DNA from: Bos javanicus
Lineage: Eukaryota > Chordata > Mammalia > Artiodactyla > Bovidae
Assembly (NCBI RefSeq): GCF_032452875.1
Contig: NC_083877.1
Location: forward strand, 48,409,724 to 48,473,723
DNA: 64,000 bases
Direction of reading: 5' to 3'
Part shown: positions 47,641 through 60,717 of the stretch, piece after piece
Numbering within the stretch: the stretch's first letter is position 1
How the letters are laid out: each line of letters opens with the position of its first letter
The notes under the pieces: generated by a model
What the model saw: the letters and a program-made list of their open reading frames with translations, nothing else
Databases searched by the model: none
What the model was told of the DNA's origin: nothing
Translations under genes and position numbers: made by a program

Positions 47641-48016
47641 CATTAACTAGTAATTTAAAAAAAAATATGGAGAGGGCTATAATATTTAAAAAAAATTATA
47701 ATGCACATAAGGGCAAAAAGACTTCAAAAGGAATCAGGGGAAGCTCACTGGGTTCATCTGCCTAATTTTTTGAAAAATGGCGAGTGATTTGGCTAGAGGG
47801 CAAAAAGTGAGCAGGTGTTTGAGGCCAAGTTTCATGAAGTGCAGGTTCATGAGACGTTTAGGTTGATGAGTGCAGTTGAGCCTTGCCGAAGAAAGGACCA
47901 GGAGATGAAGATGGAGAAAGAAGGCAGGGACCCAGCTAAGCTTTTTGGACCTTTTTCTAGGGCAAAATTTTGAGCAAGTGAAAAATACCTTGTTTCTTTT
48001 TGATAGAGTAGTTAAG

Positions 48017-48227
48017 GGCTTCCCTAGTGGCTCAGTCTGTAAAGAATCCACCTGACGATGCAGGAGACTCGGGTTCGATCCCTGGATCAAGAAGATCCCC
48101 AGGAGAAGGGAATGGGTACCCACTCCAGTATTCTTGCCTGGAAAATCCCATGGATGGAGCCTTGTGGGCCACAGTCCATGGGGTCGCAAAGGGTTGGACA
48201 TGACTGAGAGACTGAACACACACACAC
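48017..48227 (+). mobile_element. Bov-tA SINE
   Basis: Intact-looking tRNA head with B-box GGGTTCGATCCC (about 48070-48081). Flanked by AGAGTAGTTAAG (48005-48016) and AGAGTACTTAAG (48228-48239). Ends in a short CA run. Confidence 0.95.
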
Positions 48228-48239
48228 AGAGTACTTAAG

Positions 48240-48798
48240 CCTAAGTATGTTGAAGTTGGGGTGGAGGATTGATGGTGAGAAGGAGCCAAGTCAGGGGATG
48301 TCCGTGGTGATTCTGGAGAGACATACTGCAGGCTGGGGCTGGAATGGGGCTCAGAGGTGAAATTGGAGGTGCATGATAGAAGTAGTGACAGCAGCGAGTC
48401 ACCCCAGAGTTGGGTGTGATTATTGGCTGGGATGGCTTGACGACAGGGGTTCCATTTTGGATGGGCTGAGTTGGAGGTGCTGGGGACGTGTCTTCTGGGC
48501 AGCTGGAAATGTGGGTCTGGCAGAGAGTATGAGACAGCATGTCAGCTGTGGAATTAAAGAGACAAACAAACAATCATTTAACCAGGAGGGATAGCTGGGG
48601 TGGAGATGTTATGAAGCAGCATTTTTGAAGGTGAAATTTTTACATCAGGTTTTGTTGCTGGATTTTGAAATGCAACACTGAGAAAATACACCTAAGGTTC
48701 AGGTGGGTATGGCTGAGAAAGTAAAGAGGAGGAATTGGTGCAGTGACAGAGAAAAGTATCATAAAAAACTGGCTTTAGACTCAGAAATCCTGTACAAG

Positions 48799-48846
<48 letters not shown>

Positions 48847-50375
48847 CAAACCAAGAATGTCTTTAATTCAGAGTGAGGTTTTAAAGCATATCGATGCTCC
48901 AGATTGCATTTGAGTTTTATCTGCTTGGGTGGTGGTCTCCTTCCCATCATGTCTAACTGATGATTGTAGAGTTGTTGCCCTTTACCCCCACCTTTTAAAA
49001 ACTTTCTGCACAGCCCAGGATTGATTTATCCTGTCTCTAAAGGGAATCTGCCTCATGCTTGGCAGAACCTCAAGGTTGGGAGAAATAGAATGAATAATCG
49101 CTGTGAAGAGGTCTCCACACTGCCCTGGGAGAAAGACTTCATGGGAGAAAAACTTGAAAGAAGGTCTTGAGAAAGAACATGAGATCTTCAAAGGATGGGT
49201 CTAGCCATGGGAAACAAGGGAAGATAAGGGAATATTTTTTATTTTTAAGTTTACCATTAAGAGACAGAGAAATGCACAACACAAGTAGTTTGTTGGTAAG
49301 GAGGTGGAGACAATGTTGATGATTCTAATGGAATTGCTGGTCTGCACACTGATGGCACTTAGTTTGCAGGGGCCTTTCACGTATTCAGTGGCCTCTGAAG
49401 GCCCTGGAAAGAAGCTGATAATGTCCCAGACCATGGACAGACTAAAGAATAAAGAAGTGCTGTGTAATTAGGGAGCCCCATTGACTTGGAACAACTCCAA
49501 GGTGTGCGACAGGAGGGGGCTTAGCCTGCTGGAAGGACCCTCTCTTCACCTTCTGACGTGGTGGCCAAGCTCCTATTGTTTTCAATGAGCTCTAACTAAA
49601 CACTTTCCCCACAGATACTCCGCTAATATGTCACATGAATTATTTGTGTTATCTCCGAGCTGTGAAATTAGAGTCCTTTCCCCACCGTGCAGTAAGTAGA
49701 TTAACACAAAAGCCTGTTTTGTATGGTATGGGGGAAACCAAGCCTGTATCAGGAACTGTTTTGTGTGTGTTTGATCTGACAGTGGGGAGGCCTTGGGACG
49801 CTGGTGCCTTCTAAGACCTGAAAGCTGAGCTCTGGCTGGACTTTTCTTCAAAGAGGTTTAAATTTTATCCGTTGGCACTTATGTGGGGGAAGGAAGGTTT
49901 GGAGTGGGTGATTTCTTGGATGAATCTTTTCTTGCTGCTGTTTTCTTCTCAGTCTTTTTAACTTTGCAAGAAAGCCCTTCCAGTTCTACGGGCAGACCCC
50001 GTTCAGCACGTTGGTGGCCAAACAGTCCCCTTTTGTTCAGCAAGCGTCCTATTTTGGTTTCTCTTGAAAGGTGCCCTTCGAGACAGCGGAGCCTTTCTTC
50101 CGGCTGTTTAGAATCAAGGCCTGAAGAAACCTAAACAGAAATCATTCTCAGCCCAAGCCAAGTGCCTCCTTGGCTTAGTGAGGCTAGCTCACCCACGCAA
50201 GATAAAATCTAACCAGCCGGTTACCTGAGACCCACCTTGGGGAGTTCTCCAGCTTGACTTTTCACTTGGCCACCATCCCAAGAGCCAGGGGAAGCTGAGG
50301 GCCATGGCCTTTCTGTGCAGAGATACAGGAAGAGAGTTACGGCTCCTGCTGAAGAAGCGTAAGGTTGGATTATGT
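48240..50375. other. Unique intron sequence with a compound microsatellite
   Basis: Apart from the ACGC/AC tract listed separately, no gene or repeat is recognised. Confidence 0.45.
48800..48844. repeat. (ACGC)n(AC)n compound microsatellite
   Basis: About five CACG-type units followed by about thirteen AC units, an alternating purine-pyrimidine run. Confidence 0.92.
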
Positions 50376-50380
50376 TTTAA

Positions 50381-50578
50381 AGCAGGGGTCCCCAACCTCT
50401 GGGATCTAATGCCTGATGATCTGAGATAGAGCTGATGTAATAATAATAGAAATAAAGTGCAAATAAATGTAATGTGCTTGAATCATCTCCAAACCACACA
50501 CCCCCCCACCCCCGCCCCCCCCTGGTCCTTAGAAGAATTGTCTTCTACAATTTGGTGCCAAAAAGGTTGCTGAAAGGG
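50381..50578 (+). repeat. hAT-type DNA transposon remnant
   Basis: Starts 'caggggtccccaacctctgg', contains 'ctaatgcctgatgatctgag' and a C-run at about 50500-50522, and ends 'ttggtgccaaaaaggttgct', which forms the other terminal inverted repeat. Family name not certain. Confidence 0.6.
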
Positions 50579-51685
50579 TCCAATGTCAGGTTGTAAACAG
50601 TTGAGGCTCTATAAGCATCCTGAGAAGAAATGGCTCAGAGGAGATCTTTATGACCATAAACCTAGTTGTCTTAGAGTGGTGTAATCTTTCTGCTTTATTA
50701 CTCAAGATTTCAGAGAGTTCATTTTATTCCATTTACTTTTATTTTTTCCTCAAAGAACAAGATATCCATAACTTTAGCCCACCTTACATATTTCTATTGT
50801 TCCCAGTTCTGTCTTTTTCTTTCACAGATTAGGTAAACTGTGTCACCTGAGAAAATTAGGATGTATATAGGCTTTGATAGTTTAGAGATTGTACGGTTTG
50901 AGGTTATTTTATTTGCTTCTGTTGTCACAGGTATGGGATTAGGCTCTGTAATTAAAGAATATTGTTCCTTCCCCAAAGATTCTCTGCTTTAGGGCTCACA
51001 GACCTCCTTGTACAAGTACTGCCTTCAGTTTTGGAATTTTTCTTTCTACTTTAGGTATCGCCTGGGTCAGTCAGGTGGAATGGGGAAGACTTTGGGGCTT
51101 TGTTAGACAAAGACTGGCTGGACAAGTTTGATCCCTTGGGCAAATTTGGAGCCTTCATGAGCCTGAGGTCATTGGTATATTTAAATTCTGAGCTTCCACT
51201 CATACTGGTCAGCACAGTTCTGTCCCTCCTCATTAACTGCATATTTTCACCTGGATTTTCAGAGGAGATACCTGCCTCCTGGGGGAACCCCCAGCATCCT
51301 GGGCACATCCATCCAGCTGCCCCCAGTGAATACAGACAACTGAAAAGTGAAGTAGTTTGGAGATGGGCATTGTTTTAAAGCTAAAGTCATACATTTTAGA
51401 AAGTTAAGGACTGGTTCTGTGACAGGGAAGTTGAGCTAAATATGCAGTTCTATTTTAATTTTTACTTTATGCCAAGGCGAAAGCATTGGGAGATAGGCTA
51501 TAAATGTATAAGTAAGTCACTGCAAGAATAGCCCCTTGCAAAATGCAAATTTAGGAAGGCTAAATATTTTCTCACGTACTTTAATGCACATGGATAACTA
51601 ACCTCTGATCGAGTTCCTGAGAAAGGGGTGTTGTGTAATCACCTTGATCACTGTAGTGAATTGTACAGAGGTCTGCACAGCTGTA
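50579..51685. other. Unique intron sequence, no feature seen
   Basis: No gene or repeat recognised. Confidence 0.45.
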
Positions 51686-51689
51686 AAGG

Positions 51690-52075
51690 AAGTATTTGGT
51701 GGTCTTAGTCCAGGCTACAGTGACAAAATGCCGTAGACTGGGTGGCTTATACCATGTTTATTTTCTCGTGGTTCTGGGGCTAGGAAGTTCAGACCCAGGT
51801 GCTGGCAGAGTTGGTTCTTAATGAGGGCCCTCTTCCTAGATTATAGAGGGGCATCTTTTTACATTATCCTCACATGATGGAGAGAGAAAGTTCTGGTGTC
51901 TCTTCCTTTTCTTATAAGGATGCTAACCCCATTGAGGACGCCACCCACATAACCTGATCTAAACTTGATTACCTCCCAGAGATCTCACTCCTAACATCAT
52001 CACAGGGGGCAGCAGTTATGGCTTTAACACATGAATTTGGGGGAGTGGGGCACATACCTATAGTCTGTAATATTG
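51690..52075 (+). repeat. Ancient interspersed repeat, family not named
   Basis: 'gccgtagactgggtggctta', 'ttctcgtggttctggggcta', 'tcttataaggatgctaaccc' and 'acacatgaatttgggggagt' recur genome-wide in mammals in this order; I do not recall the family name with certainty. Confidence 0.6.
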
Positions 52076-52689
52076 GTTGACACTTAAAGCTTTCTAATAA
52101 TTTCCAGGGTTGTCAATTTGTCTCCAAAAGTTGTTTAAAATTCTTAACTTGCTTATTTGTTTGTTTAAACAGAATCCTATTTTTCTGTGTATGTTTTATC
52201 ATAGACTGTGTCTCGTCCTATTCCTGTACTGTTTGAAAGCTACAGTAGTAATTAAAGCTGTGGCATCATTGTTTTAAATTAGTGTGGGTGATTTTTTTAA
52301 TGTAATTCAACAATAAGTCCCTTCCTATTCTGCATAATTGGATCACATTTTAATTTTGTGGCAAATAAAGATCTATTTTACATTTCTATTAGAAAGACAA
52401 GTCCCTGTGGCTAGGTCTGAATTAGGATGTTTGCTGTTAGTGGTACTGAAGCAGTGAGAACTTTAGAGTGGATTCAGCTTCTAAAACACACATCTGTGAC
52501 TCTCTTGGGTTAGGAAAGAATCTTCCATCTGAAGGTCATACACAGGCATAGGTTTCACATACAAACAAATATTGAGAAGATGAGAAAATGAAATATACAA
52601 GCACTGAAGCAAGCAGAGGATAACTAATTCATAGGTTGTCCAATATTCTCTACATTTCCCAAAATGTTGACCTTTGACTCAAAGCACAT

Positions 52690-52965
52690 CTTCTACTCTA
52701 GAGTTTGTTTTTTCTGGATGTTTATTTAAATGCAGTCATATACTATGTGGTAATTTGTGTCTGACTTACTTTACTTAGTATCATGGTTTTGGAGTTCATC
52801 TCTGTTGTAGGAGATGTTGGTATCTGGGTCCTTTTTCTTGCTGAATCCTATTTCATTGTATGGATATACCACATTTTGTTATCCATTCATCAGTTGGCAG
52901 TTTACTTTTTCTTCCGTTTTTGTCCTGTGGAACACATATTCTCACTGTGCATTCTCAATGTAGCC
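52690..52965 (-). mobile_element. Old L1 3' UTR fragment, antisense
   Basis: 'tttggagttcatctctgttg', 'tggatataccacattttgtt' and 'atccattcatcagttggcag' are the antisense of a common L1M 3' region. Confidence 0.7.
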
Positions 52966-54350
52966 TGCTCTGTATAGGGAGCTAACAGATCTCTCTTAGC
53001 AAAATACTAATTCTGTATCTCATGTCTTCTTTAGTGGAAGAGGCCAGAATTTTGTGTTTTAAACCCCTTAAAATCTTCCAAGTCAGTGGACTGATGCTGC
53101 TGGGTCCACTGTGATTAAACAACCACATAGTAACCATCGGTAAGTGGAAAGCACTCAACCCTTCTTTGTGGTACAACTAATATAAATGTACGGTGTCCCA
53201 TTAGGGAACTTGACTCAAAAGCTTTCCCAACGACAGTCTGCTTGTTGTTTTACATGCAGGGTGATGAAATACTTGGAAACAAGAGGTAAGAACACTGGCC
53301 AGTATGTCACTTTCAACATTTTTCTCTGAAAATCATCAGAATTATTATGAGCCACAAATCCAGAGAGGGAAACACTTGCAGAGAAATTCGTGCTTTATTC
53401 TTTAGCTCTGAATCACAAAGACAACTAAGGATAATTGCGAAGGAAAGGTAGATAGGATGAGAAGATGCTTGAGTTCAGCATTCAGGCTCTTAGTTTTGAG
53501 GAAAAAAACACCATAGGCTAGACAGCTCTAGAGATTTCGAAATTTGGTGTTCTTTTTGTGTTGTGAGTGAAGATGGGATGTGTAGGCCATTTGGTAACCT
53601 CTAGCTAATGAAGGGTAAGCAGTTACTTAGTATTCTGGATGCTTCTTAAATGATTCTCCAGTTTGGAGTTTAGCTCTTGAAAAGTGGTTAATCTATATTT
53701 CCATCTTTAGCTGTTCCCAGGTCCATTCAATTTCATGGAATCCATCTTTGGCCAGTGCGTCATGGAGGATGAAGGGGAAGGCTACTCCCTTTGCCCTTCT
53801 CACTTCCACGGGATCAGTGTGTTTTGTAGCCATACTCTAGTCTAAATTTCAGAAGCTGGACCCATGAGTAGTATGTGTACATTTGTGTACACACATGTGC
53901 GTGTGTATATATATACATATGTGTGTATATACACACACATAGATTCACACACACATATATTCTTCCACCTGCATAACACTACTCAGCCTCTGAAAGCCAG
54001 CAGCCTGATTCTGTTTTATTTAGCATGCTAATTATAAACAGTATCAGTAATATCTTTTGGAATTTAGATGTTAGACTGTTTACTATTCCCAGTGGTGGAA
54101 GTATGTTTAGAGCATCACACCCTGCCTCTTGGGTCCTGGGAAAGCTTTGCTTTGGTTGAATTCATATGGTAGGTTGGTGCTGAGAAAGATAAACCAGGAC
54201 ATCCTTTAGTAGACCTTAGAACTCCCCTTGTGCCGAGTCTGAGCTGTGGTAGCTGTGTGGGCAGAGAAGCCTGCCCAGGGCTGGGTGCTTCCAGACTTTC
54301 CTGAGGATGAGCAGGCCCTGGGTATATTGAGCTCAGCCCTTAAACTTCTC
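52966..54350. other. Unique intron sequence
   Basis: Contains a self-complementary TG/TA/CA tract at about 53880-53945; otherwise nothing recognised. Confidence 0.45.
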
Positions 54351-54354
54351 TCTG

Positions 54355-54445
54355 ACTTCCTCAGAGACAAGTATTATGATCCCCCATCTTGCAGATGAGA
54401 AGACTGAGGCCTCTGCCAGTGGCTTAGTCAGAGCCCAGAATGTGG
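54355..54445 (-). repeat. MIR SINE remnant
   Basis: 'cccatcttgcagatgagaag' and 'actgaggcctctgccagtgg' match the MIR 3' half in reverse. Confidence 0.6.
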
Positions 54446-55740
54446 ACTCTGCCTACCACAGCTCACCTCCTTTTCCCCTGACTGTGATAAGTGTGTCTAG
54501 ACAGCAGCCCTGGGACCCTGGGGCCCTCTCCATCTCTGTTTATGTTCCTCTCCATCTGCAAAAGCAGGAGGTTGCAGTCTGGGCAGGCAGAGCTCCTTGG
54601 AGGTGTGGAGTGTTCAGCCAAGTCAGCTGATCACAGCTGCCCCTAGAAATGGCTCTTTACTCTCTCTTGCCCTCTGGCTGTTTGTTCCTGTGGCAGCTTC
54701 TTCATCCTTGTGGTTGCAGGTTTTCCTTTCATTCTTAGTATCCTGTTGCCCTTCCCAGGCCCAAGGTGGTCCTCCCAGAGAACTCCTCGCAATTTAACTC
54801 TTCCTCACTGTCCTGGCTGAGTTCCGGCTGACTGGAAGGAATGAAGCCCCGATCTTGATGGAGGAATTCCTGCTTGCGATCCTGACAAGTAACTTTAACG
54901 GATTGTTGTGAGCAACCTGATTGTGGCTTGGCAGCCGCATGTGCCGTGCGTGGGCTGTGAATATTAAAGATGCTGAGTGTACCACGTGCCAGGGCCTGTG
55001 AACACATCCTCAGAATCTCCCCTGCTCCTTCAGCGCTTTGCAGTCCCAACAGGAGCTGCCAGCAGAGAAGATGCTGAACTTGGCATTGGCTGGGGCATGG
55101 TTTTATTCAGCCAGGCTCTTGTGGGCTTGCTGCCCCTGTTGTGGAAGCTGTTTGTACAAGGAAAATCATAATTATTACCATGGACCCTTCTTTGGTTCAC
55201 TGCTTTTGCAAGAAGGGGAAAAACCCAGACTTCATAAAGTTAGTAAGACTTGCCTGGGCTCACATGTGACACGTTGGTATTTTGGGGCAGAGTTTGGCCC
55301 AGTGCAGGGCAAACAACATGAGAACAGCATCGGTGCCGACCGGCACATTGAAGTTTTTAGATTGAAAAGCCTGAACAGAATGTTCCGCTGGAGATGGGGA
55401 CATATTCTTTTCCTATTTTATCTCTGCCATAAGTCTCAGGGCTGATTGGAAAACACACCCACTGCAGGATGCGGATAGCCGGGATTTTATGTTTATTTCT
55501 TAGACTTGTTCATGCACAGTCTCTGGGTCTCTCCTTCTTTCTCTTCCCGCTCCACCTCACTGCCCCTCTCCCCTGCCTTCCTTCTTCCCTTTCTCTCCTT
55601 CCCTCCCTTCTTCTCTCTCAAGCTCTTTTGGGTGGAAATCTGAAAGCTGTTCCTCATATTGCTGGTGAGGAAATATTCTTTCTCCTTATAGAACAGTGCT
55701 AACTTCCCTGACATTGACACTAGGACCTGAGTGATTTTGC
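54446..55740. other. Unique intron sequence
   Basis: A pyrimidine-rich run is at about 55525-55622. No gene or repeat recognised; frames up to 135 codons have no domain. Confidence 0.45.
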
Positions 55741-55744
55741 AAAT

Positions 55745-56392
55745 GCAAATCTAATATACCACTCCCTTGCTTAAAACCTTTCCTTGAATTCCTATTGCTC
55801 TTAAAATAAAATCCAAACCCTTTACATATCCTAAAAGGGTTCCTGTCTAGCTTTCGAGCTCATCTTGCACCTGTCTCCCCATCATCCCATTCTCCCCACA
55901 CTTACCTCCATACTCTGTTCTCTAGCCCTACTGAACTTGAGGGCTCAAACATGCAGTGTTTCCTTGCCTCCGCCTTCTTTCCTTTGTACCTGTATTCTGG
56001 CCACTCTATGGATTTGCCCACTCATTCATTTGTTCAATAAGTAATTATAGAGACCCTTTTGGATGCCAGGTACTATTCTGAATCCTAGGGAAACAACATT
56101 GTGGGCAGTCTGCCCTTGTTCTCACAGAGTTTAATGTCCTCCCTTGTTAATCTTATTCATCTGATAGATCTCAGCTTGGATGTGCTTCTTCCTGGAAGCT
56201 TTCCCTGACTTCTCTCCTCTGGGTTAGATATACTTCCTTGTCCTTTTAGAGCACCTGTATTTCTTCTGTCAAAGCATTTATCACTCACCTGAATCCAGAG
56301 TTTTGAGCTTTTAGAGAACAGGGAATTTCCTTGACCAGGATGGCACATAGGAGGTGCTCAGTAAAAACCTGTTGAAGAAGTGAATGAAGGAT
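55745..56392 (+). repeat. L2 LINE, long 3' segment with an internal L2-tip
   Basis: The order 'ccactcccttgcttaaaacc', 'ttaaaataaaatccaaaccc', 'gatctcagcttggatgtgct', 'aagctttccctgacttctct', 'ggaggtgctcagtaaaaacc' is L2. A second L2-like 3' tip ('tcattcatttgttcaataag', about 56020-56145) interrupts it. Confidence 0.75.
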
Positions 56393-56515
56393 GCATTTAA
56401 CATGAAATGTTCTTAGCGAGAAAAATGTTCTCGCTGGCAGTCATTTCAAACAAAATACATTTTCCATGTTGTCAACAACTTAGCAGTAGCCTTTGACCAA
56501 CCGTACGAGGCACCT

Positions 56516-56622
56516 TGCCGGGAGAATCCCAGGGACGAGGGAGCCTGGTGGGCTGCCGTCTGTGGGGGCGCACAGAGTCGGACACGACTAAAGCGACTTA
56601 GCAGCAGTAGCGGCAGCAGCAG
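56516..56622 (+). mobile_element. Truncated BOV-A2 (single monomer)
   Basis: Starts in the second Bov-A monomer and ends in AGC/AGT units. Flanked by exact GAGGCACCT at 56507-56515 and 56623-56631, so this was a 5'-truncated insertion. Confidence 0.93.
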
Positions 56623-56649
56623 GAGGCACCTATTGTGTGGAGGATATAT

Positions 56650-57360
56650 TGGCTGTCAGTCAAATTGTTGCTCCTATATAGGTAATTTGTCTTACTGGTT
56701 GCTATTAAGATTTTCTCTGTCTTTGCTGTTCAGCAGGGTCACTATGATATGTTTAGGCATGGATTCATAAATTCATTCTGCTCAGGATTTGGTGTGCTTA
56801 TTCATTCTGATAATTCTTTCCTTCCCTTCAGGAAAATTCTCAGACTTTGTCTCTTTCCTCTCTTTCTGAAACTCATTTCAGATTTATGTGAGATCTCGTT
56901 TTATCTTCTGTTTCTTGTCTCTCTCATCTCTTATCTCTGTTTCTCTCTGTTCAATGTTCTGGGCTGTCTCCTTGCTTTTTTTCTTTGAGTTCACTAATCT
57001 TCTGTGTTCAGTTTGTGTCTACACTGCCCGTTGAATGTGGTTGTTTAATATGCATATAAGGAAGTAATTATAGTATCACCTGTGAATATTCTCATTAACC
57101 ATCATCCGGGTCAGGATAGAGTGCATCAACTGCTCCCTTGAACAGTTTCTCAGGCAATACAATACTCTGCAAGGCTCAACGTTCTTTCAACTTTCATCAT
57201 CATAGATCAGTTTTGCTTGTACTAAGTTTCGTATGAATGGAAACATACCAGACATACCAAACACATCTTTTTGTCTCACATTCTTTGAGTTTTTAATTTT
57301 AAATGACTAATATCTGTCCCTTGTGGAAATGTTTTTAAAATTTGTCTATTTTTTGCCATA
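56650..57360 (-). mobile_element. Old L1 fragments, antisense
   Basis: 'aagattttctctgtctttgc', 'gttctgggctgtctccttgc' and 'catagatcagttttgcttgt' fit antisense L1M sequence with gaps. Boundaries are approximate. Confidence 0.5.
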
Positions 57361-60300
57361 GTGGCCTGTCGCTTCATTATTTATCCTCTTTCTTATTTTT
57401 TTAACCTCTGGTAAATTCAGAGTTACTAATTTTCTGGAACCTGCTATAACATTCTATTAAGTTCATATGGTGCTAATTTTTTAAATTTGTGTCTTATGTA
57501 TAATAGATTTTTTCCTTATGTACTTGTTGATTGCAAATTCATCTTCAATCAGAATTTTTCATCAGTGAGTCCTGAATATATGGAGCTATAGAAGTGTTCC
57601 TATCTTAACAGCGCAAGAGTAGTATAAATTCAGAACCTGGATACATTTGCATATTGCATTGGTGTAAGATTTACAACTTTTTATAGGAGACTTTTTTTTG
57701 TTACCCACCTGGGATTCTCAGTAGGTGGCAAGTTTCTTTTTCACTTGCCTGCATCAGGGGTAGAGTTCTTATAGTGCTTATTTCACGAGTGGGAAGCTTT
57801 TTATGGATCTCTGTTTTGGTAGAGATCTCAGTTCTAGCTTTTGTTCTATCATGGACACAAGGTGACAGCTCCTGTCCTTGTGAGGGTGTTAGGACCCGGG
57901 CCTCTGCCCCTTCCCCAGGGTATGTGTATACAGAGCATGTGTCCCCCCACAACCCAGGCCATCAGTGGATCATGATGCCATTGCTTATCTGGCTCTGGCC
58001 TCTGTGTCTTACCCGAAGTTTTAATCTCTGGTAAACTTGCCAAACAACAGATTATTGAGACCTAGCCCAGACCTCCTGAATCTAAATCTTTAGGAGGAGG
58101 GTCTAAAAACCCTGTGTGTTTATCACATGCTTTAGGTGGCTGTTAAAATCAGGCAAGTAGTAGAAATATTATGTAAGGTAATCTCTCAGGTTCTATTTAG
58201 TCTGTGATGTTTTGAGGACCTTTCTCTGCTTCTGTCCATCTTCCTTTCTCTTCCCTCTCATATCACTTCTCTACAAAAGTGGGCCCTAAAATGTCTAATC
58301 TGGATATTCAGGCAAAAATGAGTTGGTCTCATTCTATTTTGAGTTACATTAATCTTTCCTGGTCCGTGGCTGGAGAAGGCCTTGTGAGACAGTGGTTCAC
58401 TATTTTCTGTCTCAGTCTCATCAAAGATGTAAGGATAACCAAGTGCTGTGCAAACTTCTGAAGAACAAAAGAATTACTAAATACTTTCGTTAATTCAGAA
58501 GTATTTCCTGGAAAATTTTGAGTTAATATGCAAGGTTTGAAAAACCTTGTGCAGTGAAGTACCCAGAGGACTGAATCTGACTAGAGGCAAATCACCCAAT
58601 TACTGGCAGAGAATGAAATCATGTTTACAGAGAAACCTTCAGAATCCTACCCGCTCGATTCGTCTCTTTACCTCCTTTTCTCTTTTTGGCTTGCAGCATG
58701 ATTGCATTATTTTGGGGGCCTGGTTCCAGATTTATCACTTAGTGAGTTATTTTATCTGCCTCTTCCCTGAGCTTTTCCAGCCACTGTGGCTACTGTGGGG
58801 TATATATATTTTTTTAAAAAGTCGATAATTCTTTCCCTTTATTTTGGAGAAGTAGCAGGTTCGTGGATGTGCCAACAAATTCACTGAGACTTTGACATTC
58901 ATAACATTTAATAAGATTGGTCAACCTGGTCTGACCTTGCTTGGGCACCTGGGTCTGAAGACCATAGCTACCCATCCTTTGAGTTTGCGCTTGGTGCTTG
59001 CAAGAAAATGCCTCAGCTTCCAAAACAAAAACCCGAATGTAAATGACAAGGGTGGCATGGAAGATAATAATTGTTATGAAGCCTTATTTAGAAAAATCGT
59101 TTACTGTGCCTCTCTATCGCTGTGAAAAAATATGTAGCTTCTTGCATTTGTTAAAACCAGCCAGTTTCTCCTTTCTGGTCTCAAAACATACTTTGCATTG
59201 TTTTTTTTTTTTTTTTTTTTTCCCTGGGACCGTCAATTTAATTCAGGAATGATCTAATTATGAGGAAGTGAATCTAGTCCTCTGGATGATAAGTGTTGAC
59301 TACCCTGGGAGAAGCCCTGGCAGATGGTTAGTTCAGAGTGAATTTACCTTGGGACTGGGGCTTTAGACTGACAGCTTTTTTCACTCAATTAAGTGCATCA
59401 ACTGCCAAAAGGACGGCATTGAACTTAATGCAAATCACGGCTGTCGAAGGCCTTGATAAAGTTTAAGCTGGTGCCCCGAGTCAGCCAAACTTGTTAGGGT
59501 GTTTTAAGACACCACACTGTGAACGGAAAACAAAGCTGGGTGATGCACAGAGTACGACCCCCTCCTTTAAAATGCAGGTGTTTATTTCCTTTTCAGGTCA
59601 GCTGCTTTATTTAGGGCCTCTATTTTGGTGTCCTGTCAGTGATTCATTAGGTATCTCCTGCAATTGGCTTTTGCTCTGGGCCCCGCAGATCCTGCAGTGA
59701 CTCTGTGTTCCCCAAAGTTAATTTATTCCTATTTGGGATGCCCAGTGACCCCGCTCTCCACAGCCTGCCTACCCTGGATGGCTCTCTGGACACCTGAGAG
59801 GCGGGGTCCCCAAAGGAGAGAGACCTTCTCAGTGTGTAGGACGCGTCCATTCATTGAGAAGGCCTACATAGCTTTCTAGGCCATTCCTCAGTAAGTCAGC
59901 TTAGGCGGGAAACCTTGCTTAGTGACTCTTCTCCCTGCCTTCTGCCCGGTAGCGCTCGGCAGTCACCAGTCTTCGACTGCAATGGATAACTTTGCCTTCA
60001 GTCTGTCTCTTTTCAGCTCCCCAAAGAGTCCCCTGACTCAGTGCTGTATTTCTGTGGTGTCCAAGGTCAGGACCCATTAAGATGTTTTTGAATAGTGCAA
60101 TGAGAAATTGCTTCTTGCAAACCACGGTCTGGGAGGTGGGCCTTTCAGAAGGGCTGCTTTGCCCATTCCCACTGCCAGCACCAGGTTCTCCCTCACCTCC
60201 CAGCCTCGCCCCAAAGGTGCCCAGGTGCCCGGCAGTGCCGCACAGCTTATTCTGTGTTGTTATTTCTGTTTTACAAGCCTGGGGAATCTGAGCCTGAAAT

Positions 60301-60679
60301 TCCTCAGTCAGGTAGATGCCGTTGTCAGCCTGTTATCAGTTTCCTGATTTACTGTGTAAGCAGTTTTGATCATCCCTGTCATATGTGATTACATCCCCCC
60401 CCACTTCCCATAACATCTTGGCGTAATTGGTTTGATAAACCCAACCTCAGTCCAGTAGTTTGGTTGGAATATACTTTCACCTTCTATCTGTGTGACTAAG
60501 ATGGTTTGGAATTGCTCTGCTCAGGGAAAATCAGGCTTTGAGCACCAGGCCCTTAGCTGCAGAAGCAAAATCACCCGGGACAGGCAGTGCAGGCCTGGGA
60601 GAGCCGAGGGCTTCAGCTGAGCTTCAGAACTCGAAATGGAATTTTTCTTTCCTCCCCTGCGGGCCAAGAGTGGTATGTG

Positions 60680-60683
<4 letters not shown>

Positions 60684-60716
<33 letters not shown>
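60684..60716. repeat. (TG)n microsatellite
   Basis: About sixteen TG units. Confidence 0.92.

Positions 60717-60717
<1 letters not shown>

Noticed and set aside
48759..48950. Frames encoding runs of Val-Cys or Thr-His
   Set aside because: They are translations of AC/TG microsatellites; the same applies to frames at 16275-16547 and 60521-60835.
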